A stretch of DNA of 64,000 bases from Kitasatospora cheerisanensis KCTC 2395 (GTDB taxonomy: Bacteria > Actinomycetota > Actinomycetes > Streptomycetales > Streptomycetaceae), in NCBI RefSeq assembly GCF_000696185.1, contig NZ_KK853997.1, positions 4,354,910 through 4,418,909 on the forward strand, read 5' to 3'. Position 1 is the stretch's first letter; every line of letters starts with the position of its first letter. Both the position numbers and the translations under genes were made by a program. The notes beneath the pieces are model-generated. The model worked only from the letters and a program-made list of their open reading frames with translations, did no database searches and was not told the DNA's origin. Positions 51,442 through 61,854 of this stretch are shown here, piece by piece.

Positions 51442-52856
51442 TCAGCCGGTGGTGAGGACCAGGCGGGCGCGCTCGGTGAGCTCCTTGACCCGCTGCTCGT
51501 TCTGGTAGGGCTCCAGGCGGCGCAGCAGCTCGATCACGTACTCGCGGCTGCGGTGCGAGGAGATCCGCCCGGCGACCTCGACGGCGCGCTCGCCGGCGGC
51601 GACCGCCGCGTCCAGGTCGCCGGCCTCGGCCTCGGCCATCGCGGAGACCACCAGCCGCAGGCCGTGCGAGCGGACGAAGCCCTCGGTCGGGCGGGCCAGC
51701 GCCTCGCGGGTGAACTGCCGGACCTTGGACGGGACTCCGAGGTCGCGGAAGCACTCGGCGGCGTCGGCGGCGAGCCGGTCGTAGGCGTAGAAGTCGATCC
51801 AGGTCGGGTCGGCGTCGCCCGGCCGGGCCCGGTCGAGGGCGGCCTCGGCGGCGGACAGCGCGGTGCCGCAGGCGGGCGCGTTGCCGGCCTTGGCGTGGGC
51901 GCGGGCCTCCACCAGGTGGAAGAAGCTCATGGTGCGGGCGGTGGCCAGGCCCCGGTTGCGCTCCAGCGCGGCCTGCGCGAGGTCGACGGCCTCGTCCGGG
52001 AAGGAGCGGTAGGACGCCTGCAGGCTCATCGAGGCGAGCACGTACCCGCCGAGCGGCACGTCCCCGGCGGCCCGGGCGAGCCGCAGCGCCTGGATGTAGT
52101 AGCGCTGGGCGGCCTCGTGCTGGCCGGTGTCGAACGCCATCCAGCCCGCCAGCCTGGTCAGTTCGGCGGTGGCGCCGAACAGCGCCCGGCCGACCGCGTC
52201 GCTGTACGAGGCGAGCAGCAGCGGAGCGGCCTCCACCCGCAGGCACTCCGGCACCATCGAGGAACGCCAGTCGCCGCCGCCGTACTTGGAGTCCCAGCGG
52301 CGGGCCTCCTGGGCGGCCTCGCGGAGCTTCGCCGCGTCCGCGTGCCCGACCCGGTAGCCGGACAGGTCGGGGACGCTCTCGCGGGCCACCGAACCGTCGG
52401 CGGGGGTGATCAGCCAGCGGGAGACGGGCGTGGCGTACGCGGCGACCGAGAAGGTGCCGGCCAGGCTGTCGCTCCACCGGCCGCCGCCGGGCCGCGCCGC
52501 AGGTCCAGGTCGACCCGCCACAGCTCGGTCGCGGAACGCACCGCCTCCGGCACCTCGCGCGGGAACTCCAGGCCGAGTTCGGGCGTGGGGTGCGAGTCGG
52601 CGAGGCCGATCTCCTCCAGCGGCACCGGGCGGCCCAGCTTGTTGCCGAGCGCGGTGGCGATCAGGTGCGGCACCGGGCGCTGCGGCACCATGCCCTTGGT
52701 CACCCAGCGGGCCACCGAGGTCTTGTCGTAGCGGAGGGTCAGGCCGCGCTGCGCGCCCAGGTCGTTGACCCGGCGGGCGAGCCCGGCGTTGCTGATCTGG
52801 GCGAGCGCGAGAAGGGCGCCGAGCCGGTCGTTCGGCCCTCGTGAGCTGACGGTCAT
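51442..52856 (-). CDS. Helix-turn-helix regulator with TPR-like C-terminal region (one frameshift)
   Basis: N-terminal DNA-binding part (LGALLALAQISNAGLARRVN, YDKTSVARWVTKG) followed by about 330 residues of helical repeats (HEAAQRYYIQALRLARAAGD, VDLAQAALERNRGLATARTM), the common streptomycete regulator type. The frame changes near 52490 between LRRGPAAAGG and GGRWSDSLAG; restoring one base gives 471 aa. A typical housekeeping promoter precedes it. Confidence 0.82.
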
Positions 52857-53518
52857 GGTGGCGGTGGCACCCCCTGGCGACGTCGTGCGCGGATGGCGGC
52901 GAGTCGCGACGGCAGCGGTACGCCACCGGACTGCTTGCACCTAGCGTAGTCGCCCGCGTTCCCACGGTTAAGAGGCCGCATTCCGGTTGGCGGGAACGCG
53001 CTGCGTCCACGGCGGGCGGTCGCGGGCCCGCGGACCGCCCCGCGGGCACCTGCCGGACGCCCGTGCTCCCGGCCCGTGCCCGCGTGCGCCATCCGTGCTC
53101 CCTGGCCGCAGCGGCAGGTGGGCGATTCGCTGGTGGCTGTGGATCGGCCCGCCGCCGAGGACCCGGCGGGCCGGGGGATGACGCTGCCTCAATCCCCGCG
53201 GGCAGCGGCGCGTCCGGGAGGGCATGCGGATGCCCTCCCGGGCCGTGCGACGCCTTTCGGCCAAAATCGGTCGCAGCGCGGCGTCCACGGACGACTCCCG
53301 CGCCGTGCCGCCCGGCCACCGGCCGTGCCCCGGACGGGAGTTCGAGGACCCGCACGGCCCGGGCCCCGGAGGGGGTGGCCCGGCCCGTGCGACCCACCGG
53401 CCGAAACCATGGCGCTCCGGCACCGCCCCGGTGGCACGATGGCTCCTGACGGTGCGCCAATTCCCGGCAGGTGACCGAACGTTCGCCGCGCACCCGCAGC
53501 ACCACAGGTGGAGGCGCG
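52857..53518. other. Intergenic region with no convincing gene
   Basis: 662 bp. Apart from the regulator promoter I see only Arg/Pro-rich shadow frames. I searched this space on both strands for a small precursor-like ORF ahead of the lasso-cyclase-like gene and found none with a credible ribosome binding site and core. Confidence 0.5.
52943..52971 (-). promoter_or_regulatory. Promoter of the helix-turn-helix/TPR regulator gene
   Basis: -35 TTAACC (52971-52966), 17-bp spacer, -10 TACGCT (52948-52943). A 9-bp inverted repeat (cgcgttccc, 52955-52963, and gggaacgcg, 52992-53000) overlaps the -35 and could be an operator. Confidence 0.5.
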
Positions 53519-55596
53519 ATGCGGTGGCTCACCGGCTGGAGCGGCCTGGCCGCCGCCGACCCGGCGCTCGCCGCGGTCCGCCCGATCGCCGGCACCCTGC
53601 TCTGGGGCGGCCCCAACCCGCTCTGGGCGGTCGGCGACTGGCGGCCCGACGAACTGCGCCTCGCCGTCCTCCGCCCCGGCGGCCCCGCCGCCGTCCGCGG
53701 CGGACTCGACCCGCGCGACCCCGCCGACACCACCGACCACGACACCCCCGCCACCCTGCGCCTCGCCGTCGCCGGCCGCTGCGGCGCCACCGACCGCGAA
53801 CTCGCCGACGGCCTGGCCGCCGCCCGCGGCGGCGCCCTGCGCCACCTCACCCGCTGGCCCGGCAGCTACACCGTGGTGCTGCGCACCGGCACCAGCTCCA
53901 CCGTGCTGCTCACCGACCTGGCCGGCGCCCAGCCGGTCTTCCACACCCCGTTCGCCGGCGGCACCGCCTGGGCCACCGCCGCCCTCCCGCTGGCCGACCT
54001 GGTCGGCGCCCCGGTGGACGCCGGCCACCTGGCCGCCCGCCTCGCCACCCCGAGACCCCCGAGACGCTCGGTGACCGCACCCCGTACCGGGGCGTGCGCC
54101 GGGTGCCGCCCGGCCACGCCCTCGGCATCCGCGGCGGCCGCGCCCACCACACCGCCCACCCCGAGGGGCCCGCCGCGGCCAGGGCCGAGGCCCCCGCCGT
54201 CCGGGAACTCACCCGCGCCCTGCTGGAAGCCGTCCGCTGCCGGGTCCGCGCCACCGGCCCTGCCGACCGGCCCCGGCTCGGCGTCGACCTGTCCTACGGC
54301 ACCGCGTCCGCCACCGTCGCCCTGCTCGCCGCCGCCGTCCCGCTGCCCTCCGGCGCCCCGCCCGGCCCCGGACCCGAACGGCCGCCCGCCCGCACCGGCG
54401 CCGTCAAGGGCTCCTGGGCCCGCGGCGGCGACCGGCCCGGACCCGAGACGCTGCCCGCCGTCACCCTCGGCGACGCCACCGGCCTCGCCCTCGCCGTGCA
54501 CGCCCCCGGCTCCGCCACCTGGTCGTCCCCCCGTCCTCCCGTACGCCGGCCTCGACGACCCGCTCGACGGCCCGCTCACCGACGAACCCGGCCCCGCGCT
54601 GCTCTGCGCCGCCCGGTACGCGGCCGTCCACCGGGCCGGCGGCGCCGACCACCTCACCGGCCACGGCGCCCGGCAGGTCCTCGACGGCCACCCCGCCCGG
54701 CTCGCCGACCTGATCCGGGCCGGCCGCCCGCTCGACCTGCTCGCCCCGATCGCCGCCCTGGCCGGCGCCGACCGCGCCACCGCCGGCACCCTCACCGGCA
54801 CCCTGCACACCCCCGTCACCGTGCTCCGCGCCGCCCGCCGCCTCGCCCGCACCCCGTACGCCGACGCCCTGGACGAGCTCGCCCTGCGCCTGACGCTCCG
54901 CCAGGCCCGCGCCGAGAACCGCACCATGGGCCGCGCGCTGGCCGCCGACCTCAGCTGGCTCCGGCCCGGGCCGGCCGCCCACCTGCTGGCCGACGAACCC
55001 CTCGCCGCGCTCGCCCAGCACCTGCGCACCGCCGCCCGCGACGGCACCAGCACCGAACCGCCCGGCGCCCGCCGCGCCCGCCTCGCCCTGCACCGGCACG
55101 CCGCCCACTACCGCACCCTGGTGCAGGCCGCCGAACAGCACGGCCAGCGCCTGCACGCGCCGTTCCTCGACAACCAGGTGGTCCGCGCCGCCCGGCTGCT
55201 CCCCGACGACGTCCGCCTGCAGCCCGGCGCCCGGCCCGCCCTGCTCGCCGCCGTCCTGGCCGGCGCCGGCCGCACCGACCTGCCCGCCGAATGGGGCCGC
55301 ACCACCGGCGCCGACCGCCACGCCCCGCCCGCGAGGGCCTCCGGGCCGCCGCCCCCGCGCTCGCCGCACTGCTCGACCGTCCGCTGCTCGGCGAGGCCGG
55401 ACTGATCGACACCCCCGCCGTCCGCAAGACCCTGGCCGCCGCCGCCGACCCCGCGCAGGACGCCCCGCCCGCCGCCCTCGCCGCCCTCGCCGAGCTGCTC
55501 GCCGTCGAACTCTGGCTGCGCCGCCTGACCGCCCGCCGCCCCGGCTCCGCCTGGACCGGCCTGCCCGCGCCGCGCCGCACCGCCCTGGCGACCTGA
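53519..55596 (+). CDS. Orphan asparagine-synthetase/lasso-cyclase-like protein with degenerate active site (four frameshifts)
   Basis: About 693 aa. The N-terminal part (MRWLTGWSGLAAADPAL) and the C-terminal half (AEQHGQRLHAPFLDNQVVRA and GRTTGADRHA) follow the layout of lasso-peptide macrolactam cyclases. However, the ATP-pyrophosphatase loop reads DLSYGTASA instead of SGGxDS, and the downstream TTK lysine is Gly. Frame changes at about 54047, 54520, 54533 and 55335 are single-base losses; with four bases restored the gene has 694 codons. No precursor, leader peptidase or transporter gene lies nearby. Start ATG has GGTGGAGG upstream. Confidence 0.65.
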
Positions 55597-55652
55597 CCGG
55601 CCGCCAGGTGCGCCTTCCCGACCCGGGCCGCCCCGGCGGATAGCGTCGCGCC

Positions 55653-56150
55653 ATGACCGCCGCCGCCCTCCCCGTCAGCCCCGACGCCCCGCCGCCCGGC
55701 ACCGCGATCCTGAACGCCTGCGACGGCTCCGACGCCTCGCTCTGGGCCCTGGACCGGGCGATGACCGAGGCCGAGGCCCACCACCTGCCGCTGCACGTGC
55801 TCGCTGTGGTCAACCCCTCGCCCACCGGCTACCCGCCGGGCATGGCCGACCTGGTGCAGGAGAGCGTCCAGCGCCTCGTCGACAGCATGTCGGACGGCCT
55901 GCGCCGCGCCGTCGCCACCGTCCAGGCCGCCCGCGCCCGCCCGTACGGCGGGCAGCTCACCCTGCACGTGGTGCTCGGCAACGTGGTGGACGTGCTGCTC
56001 CAGGCCGCCGACGGGCGGCACACCCTGGTGATCGGCACCCGCGGCAACGGCGGCTTCGCCCGGCTGCTGCTCGGCTCGGTCTCCACCGCCGCCGTGCACC
56101 ACGCGAGCTGCCCCGTGCTGGTGGTGCCCGCGCCGGCCGAGGACGCCTGA
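55653..56150 (+). CDS. Universal stress protein (UspA family)
   Basis: 165 aa single Usp domain with the ATP-binding motif GTRGNGGFARLLLGSVS and C-terminal CPVLVVPAP. The N-terminal Asp of the domain is in ACDGSDASLWAL. A 16-bp direct repeat at 20-bp offset covers the stop. Confidence 0.88.
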   Translation: MTAAALPVSPDAPPPGTAILNACDGSDASLWALDRAMTEAEAHHLPLHVLAVVNPSPTGYPPGMADLVQESVQRLVDSMSDGLRRAVATVQAARARPYGGQLTLHVVLGNVVDVLLQAADGRHTLVIGTRGNGGFARLLLGSVSTAAVHHASCPVLVVPAPAEDA

Positions 56151-56259
56151 GCGCGCCCGAGGACGCCTGAGCTGGAATGACGGCGAATGGTTGAGCGTTC
56201 ATCTTCCTGTTGGAGGCCGCCCGGCCGCCGAGAACCACCCGACAGGAGCCCGCCCCGCC

Positions 56260-56955
56260 ATGAAGGTCGAAATCTACTCGGACATCGCCTGTCCCTGGTG
56301 CTACGTCGGCAAGCGGCGCTTCGAGCAGGCCCTGGAGCGCTTCGAGGGCAAGGACGGCGTCGAGGTGGTCTACCGCCCCTACCAGCTGGTCCCCGACGCC
56401 CCCGAGCAGGCCCGCCCGCACCGCGAGTGGCTCGCCGAGCGCTACGGCCCGCAGGCCCTCGCCATGGACGCCCGGATCACCGAGGTCGGCAAGTCCGTCG
56501 GCATCGACTACGACTTCGACAACGCGCTGGAGGTCAACACCCTCCGCGCCCACCGCCTGCTGCACCTCGCCGAGACCGAGTACGGGCCCGCGGTCCAGGC
56601 CGCCCTCAAGGAGCGCCTGCTGAAGGCCCACTTCTCCGAGGGCGTCGACGTCGGCGACCCCGAGGCGCTGGCCGGCCTCGCCGCCGAGACCGGCATCGAC
56701 CGCGAGCGCGCCGCCGCCTACCTGGCCGGCGACGAGGGCGAGGCCGAGACCCGCGCCGCGCTCGCCGAGGCCCGCGCCATCGGCGTCACCGCCGTCCCCA
56801 CCTTCGTCTTCGAGGGACAGTGGGCCGTCCAGGGCGGCCAGGAGGCCGACACCTTCCTGCAGGTCCTGCGCCAGGTCGAGGCCGAGACCGCCCGGAAGAT
56901 CACCCCGATCGCCCCGGCCGGGGACACCTGCGAGGACGGCAGCTGCCGGATCTGA
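56260..56955 (+). CDS. DsbA-like FrnE-family oxidoreductase
   Basis: 231 aa cytoplasmic thioredoxin-fold protein with CPWC active site (DIACPWCYVGKRRFE) and cis-Pro segment GVTAVPTFVFEG, plus a C-terminal CEDGSC pair. FrnE proteins are 2-hydroxychromene-isomerase-like disulphide oxidoreductases. ATG 56260, with AGGAG 12 bp upstream. Confidence 0.92.
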   Translation: MKVEIYSDIACPWCYVGKRRFEQALERFEGKDGVEVVYRPYQLVPDAPEQARPHREWLAERYGPQALAMDARITEVGKSVGIDYDFDNALEVNTLRAHRLLHLAETEYGPAVQAALKERLLKAHFSEGVDVGDPEALAGLAAETGIDRERAAAYLAGDEGEAETRAALAEARAIGVTAVPTFVFEGQWAVQGGQEADTFLQVLRQVEAETARKITPIAPAGDTCEDGSCRI

Positions 56956-56976
56956 GCCGCCGGGCCCGCCGGACCG

Positions 56977-58922
56977 TCAGCAGGTCAGGCGGGCCTGCGC
57001 CCAGTCCGCCAGGTCGATCACCGACGCCGACCCGCGGGCCATGGTGACCACCAGCCGGACCGACTTCTGTCCGGCCAGCGGCGCGTGCACCGGGACCGGC
57101 TCCGCGTTCGCCGCCAACTCGCCCGAGGACCACAGCACTTCACCGTCGTCGCCCTGGACCGTGAAAACCACCCGCCCGTACGAGGCCCCGAAGTCGTCCA
57201 GCCCGGCGACGGCGTCGAAGGACCGGCAGCTCCGGTTCAGGTCGATGGTCACCCGGGACGGCACCGGGGCCGCCAGCACGTGCCGGTAGAAGTTCCCGCG
57301 CATCCACGTGCCGGGCAGCTGCATGGCGTACCCGGAGCCGCGGATCGCCGGCGTGCCCGGGGTGCGGTGACCCCGGTTCAACGGCAGCTCGTCCAGCCAG
57401 AACTGGCTGACCGCGGTGACCGTCGGGCTCGGCGTCGGCGTGGGCGTCGGTGTCGGAGTGGGGGTCGGCGTAGGGGTGGGGGCCGGAGCCGGAGCGGGCG
57501 CCGCCGGGGCTCCGGCGTGGGCGTCGGCGACGGCGTGGGGGTCGGTGTCGGCTTCGCGGACGGAGCCGGCTTCGGCGACGGCGACTGCGAGGGCTTCGGC
57601 GACGGCGTCGGAACCGGCGCGGGAGCGGGCGCCGCCGGCGCCGCCGCCGGGACCTCCGGAGCCGCACTGACCGGCGCCGGCGCGGCCACCGGCGGCCTCG
57701 GCTCCGGCGAGCCGGTGAGCGCGAACGCGGCGACCGCCGCGGCCGCCACCGCGATGCCCGCGGCGATGCCGGCCTTCGCGGCCGTGCCGATCCCCTCCCC
57801 GGCCGCGGCCGCCGCCCCGCCGCCGGACGAGCCGCCGGCCGTCGTGGTCGCCGCCGTGCCGCCGGCCGCGACCGTGCCGCCGGTGACCGCACCCGTGACC
57901 GCGACCCCGGTGCCGACCGCGGCCGCCGCGGCCGTGAACCAGCCGGTGCCGATCCAGAGCAGCGCGCCCCCGGGCAGCACCGCCCGCAGACTGTGGTTGA
58001 TGTCCGCCAGCTCCAGGTACGCGGCCGTGCACCGGGTGCAGTCCTGGACGTGCTTGCCGACCTCCGCCGAGGCCCGCTTGCGCAGCGAACCCCGGGCGTA
58101 CGCGCCCAGCCGGTTCGCGTAGGCGGCGCAGCCCGACTCCTGACTGCCCGACACGTGCGCCTGCAGGAACGCCGCGGCCAGCCGGTCGCGGGCCCGGTGG
58201 GCCTGCACCGCCGTCGCGTTCGCGGTCTTGCCCAGCATCACCGCGACCGTCTTCGGCGACTCCCGCTCGACCTCGGTGTGCCAGAGCACCACCCGGTCGT
58301 CCTCCGGCAGTTCGGCGTAGGCCCGCATCACCATGCGCCGGTCCGCCAGCGCCAGCGCCCAGGCGTCCGCGCCCGGGTCGGCCAGGTCGAACTCGACGGT
58401 GGCGGCGGACGTCTCCGCGAACGTCGAGAAGTCGTCCACCAGTTGCTCGCGCCGGTCCGAACGGGCCCAGGCCGCCGCCACGTTGCGCACCGCCGTCAGC
58501 AGGTAGGCACGGACCGCGAACTCCGGCCCCTTGCCCGCCTTCAACGCCTGCAGGGTACGGGCGAACACCTCGCCCGCCAGGTCCTCCGCGGTGAAGCTGT
58601 CCCGGCAGCACGTCCGCGCGTAGCGCCGCACCGCGTCCGCGTGCCGGCGGTAGATCTCCTCGTACGCGGAGTCGTCACCGGCCCGCACCAGCGCCGTCAA
58701 CTCGGCGTCGGAAGCCGGGCGTTCACCGTCCACCGGATCGGCCGGCGGCGGCACCGTGGCCCGCACCGCGAGCTCCTCGGCGATGAACGCCTCCGGCGTC
58801 ACCCCGCCCTGCCCGGCGGCCGCCTGACCCGGCACCCGGCCCACCAGCGACTCCAGCGCCGGACTGCCCGCCTGGTCCGGGACGTGCCCGGGCGCACCCT
58901 CGGCCTGCTCCTCCGGACTCAC
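56977..58922 (-). CDS. ECF sigma factor fused to zinc-finger anti-sigma, membrane helix and NPCBM-like domain (one frameshift)
   Basis: One chain of about 648 aa: sigma regions 2 and 4 (YEEIYRRHADAVRRYARTCC; ELPEDDRVVLWHTEVERESP), a zf-HC2 motif HVQDCTRC near 290, membrane segments (LLWIGTGWFTAAAAAVGTGV; AAKAGIAAGIAVAAAAVAAF), a Pro/Thr linker with nine PT units and a C-terminal beta-sandwich resembling NPCBM modules (GSGYAMQLPGTW, RVTIDLNRSCRSFDAVAGLD). One base is missing near 57530 in the PT linker. The start is GTG 58922. It looks like a self-contained transmembrane carbohydrate or wall sensor. Confidence 0.8.
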
Positions 58923-59266
58923 CGGGCACCGTCCGGTCGCCCGGCATGCCGGACGGGCCGCCCCTCGAACTCGACGGCGATCACGGTGCGCAACGGGACA
59001 ATGGCTCCAACCACGGGCAAAGAATGGCATAGCGCCGCGCCCGCCGGAAGCCGCACCGGCCACGACCCACTCTTCCGTGCCGCCGCTCGCGGAGGTGTTC
59101 GGGAACCGGCGGCGCAGGCACCGCGCGTACCCGGACGGTCCCGAGCGCCGCCCGCCCCGGACGGTGCGCCCGGCGGCTCCCCGTCACCCGAACGGCGCGC
59201 CGCGGCACCGCCCGGACCGGGCCGGCCTCCCGCACGGTGCGTCAACTCCACGACCCCCGAACGGAA
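58923..59266. other. Intergenic region upstream of the ECF fusion gene
   Basis: 344 bp. No protein-coding signal beyond shadow frames. It should contain the ECF promoter: on the minus strand TTGCCC near 59020 and a CATTGT about 17 bp on are the best candidate elements. Confidence 0.35.
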
Positions 59267-60061
59267 TCAGGCCGCGCGCAGTCCCTGCAACAGGATCTGC
59301 AGCAGCCGGCCGCCGGCACCGCCCTCGGCCTCGCCGTCCCGCGCCGCGACCGCCGCCGACGCGTGCACCGGCACCGCCGCGGTCAGCACCAGCACCACAT
59401 CGGCCACCGTCACACCCTGCCGCAGCTCGCCCGCCGCACCCGCCCGGGCCACCAGCGCCGCCAGCAACTGCAGCAGCAGCCGCGGATCCGCACTCTGCTC
59501 GCCCTCCGCCACCGGCGCCCCGGCGAACGCCCGCAGCTCCGCGCCGCGCTGCTCCGGCACCCGGCCGATCTCCTCCGCGTACCGGAACGCCTCCGGCGGC
59601 AGCAGCCGGCCCGCACCCGAGGCGGCCGCCCGCTGCAGGAACCCGGCCAGCGCGTCCCACGGACCGTTCAGCCCGCCGTACAGCGACTCCCGGGCCTGCG
59701 CCGTCAGCCAGGACACCTCCTCGGCGGCGATCCGCTGGACCAGCACCTCCTTGCTGGGGAAGCGCCGGTACACGGTGCCGACACCCACGCCGGCCCGCCG
59801 CGCCACCTCCTCCATCGGCGCCCCGTACCCGAGTTCGCCGAACACCTCACGGGCGGCCCGCAGCACGCTCTCCAGGTTCCGCCGGGCATCCACCCGCAGC
59901 CGCGAACCCGCGCCCCGCCCCGCCTCGCCCGGACGCTCGCCCTGCGGGAACGCGAACCGCTCCCGCTCACCCGGGCCGCGCTGCTCCGGCACCACGTCCA
60001 CCGCGGCGCGCGCGACAGCGGTGCTCGGCGCCCGCCCGGCCAACTGTTCCTGCTCAGACAT
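59267..60061 (-). CDS. TetR-family regulator
   Basis: 264 aa. The helix-turn-helix MEEVARRAGVGVGTVYRRFP follows an unusually long, polar N-terminal extension of about 60 residues. The C-terminal part (LLLQLLAALVARAGAAGELR) is a typical ligand domain. Divergent from ndh across 440 bp, which probably holds its operator. Confidence 0.88.
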   Translation of the reverse strand: MSEQEQLAGRAPSTAVARAAVDVVPEQRGPGERERFAFPQGERPGEAGRGAGSRLRVDARRNLESVLRAAREVFGELGYGAPMEEVARRAGVGVGTVYRRFPSKEVLVQRIAAEEVSWLTAQARESLYGGLNGPWDALAGFLQRAAASGAGRLLPPEAFRYAEEIGRVPEQRGAELRAFAGAPVAEGEQSADPRLLLQLLAALVARAGAAGELRQGVTVADVVLVLTAAVPVHASAAVAARDGEAEGGAGGRLLQILLQGLRAA

Positions 60062-60501
60062 GCCAACCTCCCCCGAGGCGCCCCGTCCCGGGCACCCGAA
60101 CGGTCACTGCGCCCCCTGGCGCGCGCTGCCGACACCGGTCGGTCCGACGTCCGCGCACTACCTTCCCCGGATGGCTCCCGGGCAGTCGCACCGATGCCAC
60201 CGGGTCGCAGGTGCAAGGACCGGCACCATCGGCGGTCCGAAGCACAATCCGACCATAGTTCAAGGAAGTTCGCCGCAGAAGTGGACCACTCGTCGTCGCG
60301 AACGGACCGATCCTGCCCCGACTCCGGACAAAACCCCTACTGCCCACGCCGCCGCACCCGCCCGACCCACCCTCGAACAGCCCTTCCCCGGACCGGATTC
60401 GGACCGATCCGGCCCGGACTGTGGACAAGAACCCTCCACCGGGTGCGTCATAGGGGGAACGTGAAACGGGTCACAGCCCGAGGGCCGGCCGGAGGTGCCC
60501 C
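60062..60501. promoter_or_regulatory. Divergent tetR/ndh intergenic region with repeats
   Basis: 440 bp without a gene. Contains an 11-bp palindrome agtggaccact (60280-60290), a ccggat / atccgg pair (60393-60412 area) and two copies of a ~33-bp imperfect direct repeat beginning ggaccgatcc at 60304 and 60401. These are candidate operators for the TetR protein or a redox regulator. Confidence 0.45.
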
Positions 60502-61854
60502 ATTCGGATCCTGATCATCGGCGGCGGCTGCGCCGGACTGAGCACCGCGCTGCGCCTCCAGCAGCTGCTGCGACCGCAGTTGAGGGACCGTCGGGTCGAA
60601 CTCACGATCGTCGAACCCCAGCCGTACCTCACCTTCCAGCCCCTGCTGGCCGAGGTCGCCGCCGGCTCCATCGACCCGCGCCACGTCGTCGTCCCGCTGC
60701 GCACCGCGCTCCCCGACTGCCGGGTGCTCACCGCCCGCGTCACCGGCATCGACCACGCCACCCGCACCGCCCGGGTGGACGCCGCCCCGCGCGGCGAACT
60801 CCGGCTGCCCACCGAAGTCCCCTACGACGTCCTGGTGATGGCCCCCGGCTCGATCTCCCGCACCGCCCCCGTCCCCGGCCTCGCCGACCACGGCATGGGG
60901 TTCGCCACCGTCGGCGAAGCCGTCGCGCTGCGCAACCACGTCCTCGAACAGCTCGACCTCGCCTCCTCCACCCGCGACCCCGCCCTCCGCCAGGCCGCCC
61001 TCACCTTCGTCTTCGTCGGCGCCGGCTACGCGGGCGTCGGCGCCCTCGCCGAACTCGAGGACATGGCCCGCACCGCCACCAAGGGCTTCCACAACCTCGC
61101 CCCCGAGGACCTGCGCTGGGTGCTGGTCGAGGCCACCGACCGCATCCTCAGCGAGGAAACCCCCGAACTCGCCACCCACACCCTCGCCGAACTGCGCGAA
61201 CGCAACATCGACATCAGGCTCTCCACCACCCTCGAATCCGCCGTCGACCAGGTCATGGCCCTCTCCGACGGCAGCCGCTTCGCCGCCCGCACCCTGGTCT
61301 GGACGGCCGGCATCCGCCCCGCCCCCGTCCTCGCCCTCACCGACCTCCCGCTCGACCGCGCCGGCCGGATCACCTGCCTGCCCACCCTGCGGATCGCCGG
61401 CCCCGACGGCGCCCCCGTCGCCGACGCCTGGGCCGCCGGCGACTGCGCCGCCGTCCCCGGCCTGGACGGCGAACCCTGCGCCCCCAACGCCCAACACGCC
61501 CTCGCCCAGGCCAGACTGCTCGCCGAGAACCTCGCCGCCGACCTGGCCGGCCAGCCCCTCACCGACTACCGGCCGGGCGGCCCCGCCTGCTCCACCTCCC
61601 TCGGCCTGCGCCGCGCCGTCGCCCACACCAGCCGCGGCACCCGCCTCACCGGCCGACGGGCCTGGTGGCTGCACCGCGCGCGCCAGCTGCGCCGGCTGCC
61701 CAGCCGGGAGCGCCGGGTCCGGGTGCTGATGGACTGGCTGTTCGGCGGCCTGTTCCCGCGCGAAGTGGTCTCGCTCGGCACCATCGAGCACCCGCGCGCC
61801 GAATTCGAGTCCGGGTTCAGCTCCGGCGGGCGCGGTTCGGGCCCGGGCAGCTGA
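60502..61854 (+). CDS. ndh: Type II NADH dehydrogenase (NDH-2)
   Basis: 450-aa FAD/NAD two-dinucleotide-fold protein: IRILIIGGGCAGLSTALRL at the start, FVFVGAGYAGVGALAEL for NADH, and ADAWAAGDCAAV for the FAD ribityl region. It would pass electrons from NADH to menaquinone without pumping protons. No ATG, GTG or TTG exists in frame before the FAD loop. An ATT at 60502 lies 6 bp after GGAGG and is the best start unless a base is wrong here. Confidence 0.85.
   Translation: MRILIIGGGCAGLSTALRLQQLLRPQLRDRRVELTIVEPQPYLTFQPLLAEVAAGSIDPRHVVVPLRTALPDCRVLTARVTGIDHATRTARVDAAPRGELRLPTEVPYDVLVMAPGSISRTAPVPGLADHGMGFATVGEAVALRNHVLEQLDLASSTRDPALRQAALTFVFVGAGYAGVGALAELEDMARTATKGFHNLAPEDLRWVLVEATDRILSEETPELATHTLAELRERNIDIRLSTTLESAVDQVMALSDGSRFAARTLVWTAGIRPAPVLALTDLPLDRAGRITCLPTLRIAGPDGAPVADAWAAGDCAAVPGLDGEPCAPNAQHALAQARLLAENLAADLAGQPLTDYRPGGPACSTSLGLRRAVAHTSRGTRLTGRRAWWLHRARQLRRLPSRERRVRVLMDWLFGGLFPREVVSLGTIEHPRAEFESGFSSGGRGSGPGS

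Noticed and set aside
53178..53474. ORF upstream of the lasso-cyclase-like gene as a possible lasso precursor
   Set aside because: No suitable leader/core layout (no conserved Thr at the penultimate leader position, no Asp/Glu at core position 7-9) and no ribosome binding site.
57410..57600. Repetitive DNA resembling a microsatellite or CRISPR-like array
   Set aside because: It encodes the Pro-Thr linker of the ECF fusion protein; there are no spacers of constant length.
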